DNA from: an uncultured Brachyspira sp.
Lineage (GTDB): Bacteria > Spirochaetota > Brachyspiria > Brachyspirales > Brachyspiraceae
DNA: 64,000 bases
Direction of reading: 5' to 3'
Assembly (NCBI RefSeq): GCF_910588665.1
Contig: NZ_CAJUPR010000006.1
Coordinates: forward strand, 62,001 to 126,000
Positions within the stretch are counted from its first letter, which is position 1; every line of letters starts with the position of its first letter. Below the pieces are notes generated by a model. The model was not told the DNA's origin, did no database searches, and saw nothing but the letters and a program-made list of their open reading frames with translations. Positions 8,761-16,575 of this stretch are shown one piece after another. The position numbers and the translations under genes are program-made.

Positions 8761-10254
8761 TTATTCTTCATTGGTGTAATAATAATATTCTGAATTATAA
8801 TCTTCAGGTCTTATAATTATAATATTATTAGTATTATTAAAATTACTTTCCAGATTTTCATCAAATCTTTCTTCAGGTACAGCACCATTATTATTTAAAT
8901 AATTATTGCTGTAATTATAATAATCCGTTTCATAAGCATCTGAATCATCATAATATCCGTAATTATAATCGCTGCTTATCTCATTTGATATACTCATATT
9001 AAATTCATAATTTCTAGCCTTTGATAATCCTTTTTTCCATCCTTCCTTAGTTAAATCTCTTTCAAATATCAGATAGTATCTTCCCTGAGATAAACTTATA
9101 ATCTGCTCATCATCTGTCTGAGGCATTACAGCTATTTTTCCTAAATAATCATTTGAAATACTTATATTAACAGCCTGAGAATCAATCAAAAAATAAGAAA
9201 GCTTAATATTTGATTTTATAGGTATGCTGAAACTGTAATAATCTCTGTCATAAGAATAATCAATGGCTCCTTTATATGTTTGATTAAAATCTATAGTCTG
9301 GGCTTCTGAAGGCTTGTTATTAGGTTCATGCTCAATATATTTATCAAAAGGCTTTGCTATTATGCTTAGTCTGTAAGGTATATTATTAACTGTATTTGTA
9401 GCAGCTAATATAAAATAATAAGACATATAAGGATATAATATTAATTTATCAATATACTCTCCGTCTCCAGTATTATTAATATCTTTCATAGTTATCCAAT
9501 TACCGTTCTGATCATAAAGCCTTATACTTGCATCAATGGCTGGAACTCCTGAAAGCTCTATTGAAATTAAATATGTGTTAAACGAACTGTTGGTTATTTT
9601 ATATGCATCTATTTCCATATTTTTCAAATCTCCTTTTTTTAAAGTAGGATTATAAGACTGACTATAATATCCTTCTATAGTATAGAGTCTGTTATCACTA
9701 TTAACATCTATTATCTGAGCCGATGAAATTTTATCATTAGGCTCTTTTTCATCATCTTCCTTATAGTCTCTTCTATGCAGTATTAAAGTATAGTCTATAT
9801 TTTCTTTTACATTTTCTTTAGGCGCTATAGATATATAATACTTATTATCTTCGCTGTTTGAATCATTTTCAAAATATATTCCCTTCATTGTCTGCAGAGA
9901 ATATTCGTTATTATTAGATGAGTTATTATATGCATTTGTCATATCATCATATTCAGCAGGTTCATTTATTACTTTTATAATATTATTCTTATGATTATAC
10001 AAAGTCATTATAACAGGGGAATACGACGAATTAGAAATATGAAAATCTATAATCTGAATCTTATCATTTACGGTAAAGTAATAATAATCAGCATTTGTTC
10101 CCTCTAATTGCCCTATTATTCCATCTTTGCTGATTTCCTGAGCGGTTTCAAAAGTCTGATTTTCATTTGAAATTTTTTTTTCCAATTTATATTTTGAAGA
10201 ATTGCATGAAGCTAAATACATTATTGTAATTATTATAAAAATAGTCTTTTTCAT
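8761..10254 (-). CDS. Lipoprotein with PPC-type (pre-peptidase C-terminal) repeats
   Basis: A 497-aa lipoprotein with signal peptide and lipobox LASC at C17. Three repeats follow, each starting with a pattern such as EPNDKISSAQIIDV (about 171), EPNNKPSEAQTIDF (about 312) and a more divergent one near 31, then a DxDYYxF-type strand (ADYYYF, DRDYYSF). This is the hallmark of PPC beta-sandwich domains, usually found beside secreted proteases, but no protease domain is present. The last 70 residues are Tyr/Asn/Glu-rich and low in complexity. A surface or periplasmic binding role is likely; the ligand is unknown. Confidence 0.65.
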   Translation of the reverse strand: MKKTIFIIITIMYLASCNSSKYKLEKKISNENQTFETAQEISKDGIIGQLEGTNADYYYFTVNDKIQIIDFHISNSSYSPVIMTLYNHKNNIIKVINEPAEYDDMTNAYNNSSNNNEYSLQTMKGIYFENDSNSEDNKYYISIAPKENVKENIDYTLILHRRDYKEDDEKEPNDKISSAQIIDVNSDNRLYTIEGYYSQSYNPTLKKGDLKNMEIDAYKITNSSFNTYLISIELSGVPAIDASIRLYDQNGNWITMKDINNTGDGEYIDKLILYPYMSYYFILAATNTVNNIPYRLSIIAKPFDKYIEHEPNNKPSEAQTIDFNQTYKGAIDYSYDRDYYSFSIPIKSNIKLSYFLIDSQAVNISISNDYLGKIAVMPQTDDEQIISLSQGRYYLIFERDLTKEGWKKGLSKARNYEFNMSISNEISSDYNYGYYDDSDAYETDYYNYSNNYLNNNGAVPEERFDENLESNFNNTNNIIIIRPEDYNSEYYYYTNEE

Positions 10255-10348
10255 TTTATCACCATCATAAAAAATTATATATAAAAATTATACACTATAA
10301 TATAATAAAAAGATACTTAAAAAATTATTCATAAAATAAAGTCGGCTA

Positions 10349-10376
10349 TTGACATTTTTTTTATCTATGGTATTAT
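10349..10376 (+). promoter_or_regulatory. Sigma-70 promoter for tRNA-Tyr
   Basis: TTGACA (10349-10354), a 16-bp spacer and TATTAT (10371-10376). The predicted start lies about 18 bp before the tRNA. Confidence 0.7.
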
Positions 10377-10400
10377 ATATATACATTTTCAAATTGATAT

Positions 10401-10483
10401 GGGTAGGTGGCCGAGCAGTCAATGGCAGCAGACTGTAAATCTGCCGACGCAAGTCTACGGGGGTGCGAATCCCTCCCTGCCCA
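10401..10483 (+). tRNA. tRNA-Tyr (anticodon GTA)
   Basis: Class II tRNA of 83 nt. The acceptor GGGTAGG pairs with CCTGCCC. The anticodon loop CTGTAAA lies in stem CAGA/TCTG. There is a long variable arm, and the T arm contains GTGCGAATCC, a slightly non-standard T loop. CCA is not encoded. Confidence 0.93.
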
Positions 10484-10522
10484 CATTTTTATGTAATTTA
10501 TATTAGTAATGAGGGTGTTGCT

Positions 10523-10846
10523 TTGGCTATAGAATTTAATAACGAATATATATCTATAGTTATAGAGGCTAACCTTTCCTCTCCTGAAGAAATTCAAAAG
10601 TTTATAGAAGATTCCAATGAAGCTATCAATATAAGAATGCCTGCTATTGTTCTTGATATGAAAAATGTAAGAGAAATAAACAGTGCAGGAATAGCAAAAA
10701 TACTTAAATTATACAAAAATCTTCAGTCGCTTAAAGTTAAGCTTTTTATGATTAATTTAGATGATGCTATCAGATCCACTGTTAAAAGTCTTATGATGTT
10801 CAGTTTAATAAAATATTTTGATGATGCAAAAGATTTTGAAATATAA
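10523..10846 (+). CDS. STAS-domain protein (anti-sigma-factor antagonist type)
   Basis: A 107-aa single-domain STAS protein. The core IVLDMKNVREINSAGIAKILKLY matches the SpoIIAA/RsbV phosphorylation loop, where the serine in NSAG is the usual phospho-site. I choose the TTG at 10523 because GAGG at 10511-10514 sits 8 nt before it; longer reading frames run back into the tRNA. It probably shares the tRNA-Tyr transcript. No anti-sigma kinase or phosphatase lies nearby, so its partner is elsewhere. Confidence 0.8.
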   Translation: MAIEFNNEYISIVIEANLSSPEEIQKFIEDSNEAINIRMPAIVLDMKNVREINSAGIAKILKLYKNLQSLKVKLFMINLDDAIRSTVKSLMMFSLIKYFDDAKDFEI

Positions 10847-10859
10847 AAGATAGCATCAT
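10821..10859 (+). terminator. Weak candidate terminator overlapping the STAS gene end
   Basis: ATGATGC (10821-10827) can pair with GCATCAT (10853-10859) around a 25-nt loop, followed by a T-rich stretch. The stem is short and begins inside the coding region, so this is tentative. Confidence 0.25.
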
Positions 10860-10877
10860 TATTATTTTAATACCGTA

Positions 10878-12077
10878 TTATTTTTCTACTTCCTTTTTAT
10901 ACTTTATCAAACCTTCTTTTAAAATTTTCATAGCTTTTTTCAGATCTTTAGAATCTATCGTATAAGATATTCTAATTTTATCTTTTCCTAAACCCTCAGT
11001 TGCATAAAATCCTTCAGCTGGAGCAAACATTACAGTTTCATTGTCAATATTAAAATCCTTAATAAGCCAAACAGCGAAATCTTCGGCATCTTTTACAGGA
11101 AGTTTGGCAAGCACATAAAAAGCCCCCTCAGGCTCTCTCATAACTACGCCGTCCATCTTTGTAAGCTCTTCAAAAAGAATTTTTCTTCTGTTATCATATT
11201 CTTTTCTTGCCTCATCAAAATAATGCTCAGGCAAATCATATAATGCGCATGCTCCTATCATTTCTAAAGTAGCCACAGATAATCTAACCTGACATTCTCT
11301 AAATACGGCATCCATAAACTCTTTATTCTTACTTATTACGCAGCCTATTCTGGCTCCGCATGCAGAAAATCTTTTTGATATTGAATCAATTATAACAACA
11401 TTATCTGCAATATCTCTATAATTACCAAAACTTATAGCCTTTCTGTCTCCATAAACAAATTCTCTGTAAACCTCATCGCTTATAACAAAAAAACCGTACT
11501 TTTCAGATAAATAGGCAATATCATCCAATTCTCTTTTAGTATATACGGTACCAGTAGGATTTGAAGGATTTGAAAATAAATATCCTTTAGTTTTAGAAGT
11601 TATATGTTTTTCAATCTCATCTCTGCTTGGAAGATGAAAGCCGTCTTTTGCATGTGTTCTTATGGTATTCTTTTTAATATTCAAAATATCATAAAAGTTA
11701 TTATAATTAGCGTAATAGGGCTCAGATACAAGCATTTCGTCATTTTCGTCAAATATAGCAATTAAGCTAAGCAATAATCCTTCGCTTGCCCCACTGGTTA
11801 TTATTATTTCATCTTCTTCATAATGTAAGCCTAATCTGTCATAGTATTCCTGAATTTTACAAATAAGATTTTTATTTCCCCTAGAATGCTCGTACTTAAT
11901 AGTTTTTTCACTATAGTTAGAAATAGCCTCTAAAAATACTTTCGGCGTTTCAATATCAGGCTGACCTATATTAAGATGATATATTTTTACTCCCCTTTTT
12001 ACTGCTTCTTCTGCATAAGGATTTAATTTCCTTATAGGAGAACTTTTTAACTTATGAACTCTTTTAGATAAATGCAT
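10878..12077 (-). CDS. Class I/II PLP-dependent aminotransferase (copy 1)
   Basis: A 399-aa fold type I aminotransferase of the aspartate-aminotransferase superfamily. NPSNPTG (170-176), DEVYREF (201-207) and the PLP lysine K235 in SISKRFSACGARIG are visible, and the C-terminal substrate arginine region RISYT is present. I use the ATG at 12077 because GGAG sits 7 nt upstream and the start matches the paralogue; an earlier ATG adds 10 residues without a ribosome site. The gene directly follows a close paralogue. Substrate cannot be fixed from the sequence; Asp, aromatic or branched-chain amino acids are all possible. Confidence 0.88.
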   Translation of the reverse strand: MHLSKRVHKLKSSPIRKLNPYAEEAVKRGVKIYHLNIGQPDIETPKVFLEAISNYSEKTIKYEHSRGNKNLICKIQEYYDRLGLHYEEDEIIITSGASEGLLLSLIAIFDENDEMLVSEPYYANYNNFYDILNIKKNTIRTHAKDGFHLPSRDEIEKHITSKTKGYLFSNPSNPTGTVYTKRELDDIAYLSEKYGFFVISDEVYREFVYGDRKAISFGNYRDIADNVVIIDSISKRFSACGARIGCVISKNKEFMDAVFRECQVRLSVATLEMIGACALYDLPEHYFDEARKEYDNRRKILFEELTKMDGVVMREPEGAFYVLAKLPVKDAEDFAVWLIKDFNIDNETVMFAPAEGFYATEGLGKDKIRISYTIDSKDLKKAMKILKEGLIKYKKEVEK

Positions 12078-12135
12078 TATACTACTCCAATTATTAATAT
12101 TTATCAATTTTTTACAATAGAACTATTTAAAATAT

Positions 12136-12163
12136 AAAAGGACTATAAGGTAAATTATAGCCC
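12136..12163 (-). terminator. Intrinsic terminator between the two aminotransferase genes
   Basis: On the minus strand GGGCTATAA (12155-12163) pairs with TTATAGTCC (12140-12148) around a 6-nt loop, with one G-U pair, followed by TTTT. It should end transcripts of the upstream copy, so copy 1 probably has its own promoter. Confidence 0.65.
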
Positions 12164-12194
12164 ATTTAATAACGCTGTTTTTTATTTAAGACTA

Positions 12195-13391
12195 TTATTT
12201 ATCTATTTCTTTATACTTTATTAAAGCCTCCCTAAGTATATGCATAGATTTCTTCAAATCATTTGAATCTAAGGCATAAGAAATTCTAACTTCATCTTTG
12301 CCTAATCCCTCGCTTGCATAAAAACCTTCACCAGGAGCAAGCATTATAGTTTCTCCGTCAACATTAAAATCTTTTAAAAGCCATATTATAAAATTTTCAG
12401 CATTTTTAACAGGAAGTTTAGCAAGCACATAAAAAGCCCCCTCAGGCTCTTTGGCAACAACATCTTCCATAGATGCTAGCTCTTCAAATATGATTTTTCT
12501 TCTATGATCATACTCTTTTAAAGCCCCGTCAAAATAATGCTCAGGCAAATCATATAAAGCGGCGGCTCCTATCATGTCAAGTGTAGGAAGACATAATCTA
12601 GCCTGACATTCTCTAAATATTGCCGTCATTAATTTTTTATTCTTGCTTATAAGACACCCTATTCTTGCTCCGCATGCGGAAAATCTTTTTGATATGGAAT
12701 CTATAATAATAACATGCTCTTCCATATTTTTATAAGAAGAAAAACTAATAGCTTTTCTGTCTCCGTAAACGAACTCTCTGTAAACCTCATCGCTTATAAT
12801 ATATAAGTCATATTTCTTAGCAAGATAAGCAATATCGTCTAATTCCCTTTTAGTATATACAACTCCAGTGGGATTGGAAGGATTGGCAAGCATAAATGCT
12901 TTAGTTTTAGAAGTTATATGCTTTTCTATTTCCTCAAGGCTTGGAAGATGGAAACCGTCTTCAGCATAAGTTCTTACGGCATTATATTTAATATCATAAA
13001 TATCATAAAAACTTTTATAATTGGCATATAAGGGCTCAGATACCAATATTTCATCGCCGTCGTCAAAGATAGCAAGCATAGCAAAAGATATAGCCTCAGA
13101 ACCTCCGCTTGTAATAACTATATCCTCTTCCTCATAATGAGTTCCTAATTTATCATAATATGATTGAATTTTATTAATAAGCTGTTTCATACCCCTTGAA
13201 TGTTCATATTTAAGGGTTTTGCCTTTGTATTTAGATATAGCTTCAAAAAATATTTCAGGAGTTTCAATATCAGGCTGACCTACATTAAGATGATATATTT
13301 TTACGCCTCTTTTTGCAGCATCTTCTGCATAAGGATTTAGCTTTCTTACAGGCGAAACCTTTAATCTCTGAATTCTTTTAGATATATCCAT
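12195..13391 (-). CDS. Class I/II PLP-dependent aminotransferase (copy 2)
   Basis: A 398-aa paralogue of the gene at 10878, with the same numbering of key residues (K235 in SISKRFSACGARIG, NPSNPTG, DEVYREF). Identity is high along the whole length, so this is a tandem duplication. Differences cluster around the region after TSG(A/G)SE (ISFAMLA versus LLLSLIA) and in the C-terminal third, which could shift substrate choice. GGAGA sits 6 nt before the ATG, and a strong promoter lies upstream. Confidence 0.88.
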   Translation of the reverse strand: MDISKRIQRLKVSPVRKLNPYAEDAAKRGVKIYHLNVGQPDIETPEIFFEAISKYKGKTLKYEHSRGMKQLINKIQSYYDKLGTHYEEEDIVITSGGSEAISFAMLAIFDDGDEILVSEPLYANYKSFYDIYDIKYNAVRTYAEDGFHLPSLEEIEKHITSKTKAFMLANPSNPTGVVYTKRELDDIAYLAKKYDLYIISDEVYREFVYGDRKAISFSSYKNMEEHVIIIDSISKRFSACGARIGCLISKNKKLMTAIFRECQARLCLPTLDMIGAAALYDLPEHYFDGALKEYDHRRKIIFEELASMEDVVAKEPEGAFYVLAKLPVKNAENFIIWLLKDFNVDGETIMLAPGEGFYASEGLGKDEVRISYALDSNDLKKSMHILREALIKYKEIDK

Positions 13392-13436
13392 AATGATTCT
13401 CCATGAATTATTATATACAGTAATTTGAGCTAATTA

Positions 13437-13465
13437 ACTATATATGAAACAGAAAAAATTGTCAA
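13437..13465 (-). promoter_or_regulatory. Sigma-70 promoter for aminotransferase copy 2
   Basis: On the minus strand TTGACA (13460-13465), a 17-bp spacer and TATAGT (13437-13442), about 45 bp before the start codon. Confidence 0.65.
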
Positions 13466-13514
13466 TATATTTATATTAATTATTAATAAATAAATTATAA
13501 AATATTGATAAAAG

Positions 13515-15167
13515 ATGCTTTTTAATATAAAATCAATGAAAATAAAAACAAAAATAAAAGATATGCAGCATACAAAAATATTTATATTATCAGCAATATT
13601 AATTCTATTTATATATTTGCCGCTTTGCCCATTCGGAGGAAAGCCTATTACAATAGAAAAAGTAAGACCATATTACAGAATAGAGGAAAAAGCAAAAGTA
13701 GATATTTATATATATACCAATATAGGAGATAATACAAACTATAATTATTTATGTTTTGCCGTAGCCGATTCGGTTGCAAATCAAATAGAATATAATAAAA
13801 CATTAAGACTTCAATCTGAAACAAATTATGTAATTAAGCCTGTAGATTTTGAAAGGGCATATAACTATAAAGTATTTCAATTTACAAATATAAGATATAC
13901 AAGCAAAACTGAAGACGGAACCAATATAACTATTATAACAAATTATGAAAACATAGTTTATACCAATTGGGGAGAGGTTAGAAGCAATGTAAAATTAATA
14001 ACGCCTGAAACTGAAGGTTTTGTATTAAAAACAAATGAAATGATACTTAATTACAACGGAACTAATGTAATATTGCTTGGTACTAACGATTTTATTCAAA
14101 AAGCTGATATAGGAAATACTTATTATGAATATTTCGGAGATGATATAAAGAAATATGTATTTACAAGAAATTCAGATATAGCCGTATTCGGAACTATAGA
14201 GTATAAAAGACCAAATATAGATATCATAACATATATAGCCTATATAAAGGATAGAAAAATAACATCATATTCCATAACTATACCCGAAGCAAAAATCGAT
14301 GAACAAATGCCAAATTATGCTTTGGAAATAGCCAATAGAATAAGCTATTTAGATAAAACTGGAGTTATAGCAATAGATGTAAAACCTGAAGATGCATTTG
14401 TTTATGTAGATGATGTATTAATAGGAAAAAGCGGAGAGAGGCTTTATGTACCTGCTTTAACAACCAACAGCCATAGATTTACAATAAAAAAAGATCATTA
14501 TGAAACTATAGATACTATGCTCTCTTTCACAAAACCGAATGAAAATGTAATGCTTAATTTTACTTTAGATGAGTTAACCAACAGCGCAAGAGTTCAGATA
14601 AATATACCGGGCGAAGAATCAAGTTCTGTAATTATTAATGGTAAAAAGGAAACTCCTACAAATGTAATAAACAGATATTTCGGATTTGGAACTTATTCAA
14701 TAAAAATAACAAATATAAATTATATGGACTATTATGGTACATTTACAGTAAACAGAACAAACTCTTTAAATTTAACGCCTAATATGAAAAGATTTAAAGA
14801 GCCGACATTAGCTGATAAAATATTTAAAAATTATGAAAGAAACACAAAAATATTTTTAGGTCTTACAATAGTAAGCACAATATTTACTGTGGGAACATAT
14901 ATTTATTCTGAAGAATTATTAGATTCTACTATGCTTAATTACTATAACAAGTATCAAAACAATCCTCAGAGACCTCCTATAGATTTAAGAAATTATGATA
15001 CGGCTAGAAATATATATATAGCTGGAATGGCAGTAACTGCAGCTTTTGCCTTAACTGCAGGAATATATTATATGCTTTGGATAAATGAAAGAAATTTTTC
15101 GGTGGAAGAACTTTCATTTAATGCAGGTTTTAACGGTGCTAATATTATGTATTCATGGAGGTGGTAA
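13515..15167 (+). CDS. PEGA-like domain membrane protein
   Basis: A 550-aa envelope protein. A hydrophobic signal or anchor lies at about 22-38. Residues 40-270 look like a beta-rich extracytoplasmic domain (PITIEKVRPYYRIEEKAKVDIYI) resembling stress-domain lipoproteins of the DUF4384 kind, though this is weak. A PEGA-type repeat follows at about 288-355 (AIDVKPEDAFVYVDDVLIGKS), then a second, more diverged one (VQINIPGEESSSVIINGKKETPT). Two membrane helices sit near 443-462 and 495-518. The first ATG has only a weak ribosome site; ATGs 8 or 18 codons later would keep the anchor. Function unknown. Confidence 0.65.
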   Translation: MLFNIKSMKIKTKIKDMQHTKIFILSAILILFIYLPLCPFGGKPITIEKVRPYYRIEEKAKVDIYIYTNIGDNTNYNYLCFAVADSVANQIEYNKTLRLQSETNYVIKPVDFERAYNYKVFQFTNIRYTSKTEDGTNITIITNYENIVYTNWGEVRSNVKLITPETEGFVLKTNEMILNYNGTNVILLGTNDFIQKADIGNTYYEYFGDDIKKYVFTRNSDIAVFGTIEYKRPNIDIITYIAYIKDRKITSYSITIPEAKIDEQMPNYALEIANRISYLDKTGVIAIDVKPEDAFVYVDDVLIGKSGERLYVPALTTNSHRFTIKKDHYETIDTMLSFTKPNENVMLNFTLDELTNSARVQINIPGEESSSVIINGKKETPTNVINRYFGFGTYSIKITNINYMDYYGTFTVNRTNSLNLTPNMKRFKEPTLADKIFKNYERNTKIFLGLTIVSTIFTVGTYIYSEELLDSTMLNYYNKYQNNPQRPPIDLRNYDTARNIYIAGMAVTAAFALTAGIYYMLWINERNFSVEELSFNAGFNGANIMYSWRW

Positions 15168-15199
15168 TAATTAATAAAGAATATTATTTTTTAATATAT

Positions 15200-15227
15200 T
15201 TGACAAAACATTATTATTGATTATACT
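15200..15227 (+). promoter_or_regulatory. Sigma-70 promoter for adk
   Basis: TTGACA (15200-15205), a 16-bp spacer and TATACT (15222-15227), 32 bp before the adk start codon. Confidence 0.75.
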
Positions 15228-15259
15228 ACTAGTAACAATATAATTTTAGGAGTTATAAT

Positions 15260-15817
15260 ATGCTTAATATAATTTTTATAGGGGCTCCCGGTGTGGGTAA
15301 AGGAACTCAGTCTGCATTAATAGAAAAAGATTATTTGGTAGCTCATATTGCCACAGGCGATATGCTTAGAGAAAATATATCAAACAGAACGGAATTAGGT
15401 AAAACGGCTAAATCGTACATGGATAAAGGAGAATTAGTTCCAGACAGCTTAGTTATAGACATGCTTAAAGATAGAATAAAAAAAGATGATTGTAAAAAAG
15501 GCTTCATGCTGGACGGTTTTCCCAGAACGATGGATCAGGCAAAAGAGCTTTCATCTATATTAGACAGTTTGAATTATAAAATAAGCGCCGTAATAGATAT
15601 ATTTGCACCTGAAGAAATAGTAATAGATAGATTATTAAAAAGAGGACGCGCCGATGATAATGAGGAGACTATAAAAAACAGATTAAAAGTATTTGAAAAT
15701 CAAAGCAAGCCCGTATTGGATTATTACAGCGATAAAGCTAAAATAATAAAAATAGAAAGCGTAGGAACTCCTGAAGAGGTGTATGCAAAAATCAAAAAAG
15801 AATTAGATATGCTATGA
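15260..15817 (+). CDS. adk: Adenylate kinase, short form
   Basis: Catalyses ATP + AMP to 2 ADP in the cytoplasm. It has 185 aa against about 215 for the common bacterial long form. The P-loop GAPGVGKGT is at 8-16, the AMP site ATGDMLR at 31-37 and GFPRT at 86-90. The LID is reduced to RGRADDNEETIKNR (128-141) with no zinc-finger insert, so this is the short AK1-like type. GGAG lies 7 nt before the ATG. The gene is single, with its own promoter and a terminator 80 bp downstream. Confidence 0.95.
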   Translation: MLNIIFIGAPGVGKGTQSALIEKDYLVAHIATGDMLRENISNRTELGKTAKSYMDKGELVPDSLVIDMLKDRIKKDDCKKGFMLDGFPRTMDQAKELSSILDSLNYKISAVIDIFAPEEIVIDRLLKRGRADDNEETIKNRLKVFENQSKPVLDYYSDKAKIIKIESVGTPEEVYAKIKKELDML

Positions 15818-15895
15818 TAAAAATTGTTTTTCAGATGATACATAATTTTTATAATTAATATAATCAGTATTTAAAAATTAAAATATTTTTATTAG

Positions 15896-15920
15896 GCTGC
15901 AGTGTATCTGCAGCATTTTT
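15896..15920 (+). terminator. Intrinsic terminator after adk
   Basis: GCTGCAG (15896-15902) and CTGCAGC (15908-15914) form a 7-bp stem with a 5-nt loop, followed by ATTTTTATTT. Confidence 0.8.
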
Positions 15921-16029
15921 ATTTATAAAAATCACACCGTAATTATTATATGCCAAATTATTTTTATGATATATATTCCGAAAATATAAAAAAATAATAT
16001 TATCAAAATTGTTAATTTGCAGGTTTTGT

Positions 16030-16575
16030 ATGCAGGAAGAAAAATATATAAATAATATCAATGAAGCTGAAAACATAGAAGCAGGTCCTAGAAAGGCTGT
16101 TAAGAAAAAAATGATAATAAAATCAAAAAATAAAGAGGAAATTAAAGATTTAGACTTTTCATCCTACGGAGCAAGAAGAAGGTCTAGAATATATGCTGTT
16201 ATGTCTCTATATTCTTATGAAATAAATGACAGAAAAGAAAGCATAAACGAAATTTTAAATTTTGATTATGATAAAAAAATACCTGAAAATATATTCGCAT
16301 TCGCTAAAAGTTTGACAGAAGGAACTATAAATAATTTGGATAGAATAGATAGATTAATAGAAAAATATTCCAATAATTGGGATATAAAAAGAATACAATA
16401 TGTTGATAAATCTATTATCAGAATGTCAATATATTCGTTAATATTTTTGAAAGATATACCAAAATCTGTCGTTATAGACGAAGCGGTGGAAATTTCAAAA
16501 ATTTTCAGCGATAAAGATTCTTATAAATTTGTAAATGGGATTTTAGATGGTATACAAGAAGAAGACATACGATAA
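16030..16575 (+). CDS. nusB: Transcription antitermination factor NusB
   Basis: A 181-aa protein whose residues from about 45 onward match the all-helical NusB fold: RRRSRIYAVMSLYSYE at the start, then IQYVDKSIIRMSIYSLIFLKDIPKSVVIDEAVEISKIFS and a final KFVNGILDGI. NusB binds boxA RNA with NusE/S10 in rRNA antitermination. An N-terminal tail of about 40 polar, lysine-rich residues is unusual. I take the ATG at 16030, with AGG 7 nt upstream; a TTG 21 nt earlier has no ribosome site. The 3' end overlaps the next gene by 29 bp. Confidence 0.88.
   Translation: MQEEKYINNINEAENIEAGPRKAVKKKMIIKSKNKEEIKDLDFSSYGARRRSRIYAVMSLYSYEINDRKESINEILNFDYDKKIPENIFAFAKSLTEGTINNLDRIDRLIEKYSNNWDIKRIQYVDKSIIRMSIYSLIFLKDIPKSVVIDEAVEISKIFSDKDSYKFVNGILDGIQEEDIR

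Noticed and set aside
10373..10597. Minus-strand ORF of 74 codons over tRNA-Tyr
   Set aside because: It reads the complement of the tRNA and the STAS start; it has no ribosome site and no protein-like pattern.
15864..16076. Minus-strand ORF of 70 codons between adk and nusB
   Set aside because: It runs through the adk terminator and the nusB start, with no ribosome site or recognisable pattern.
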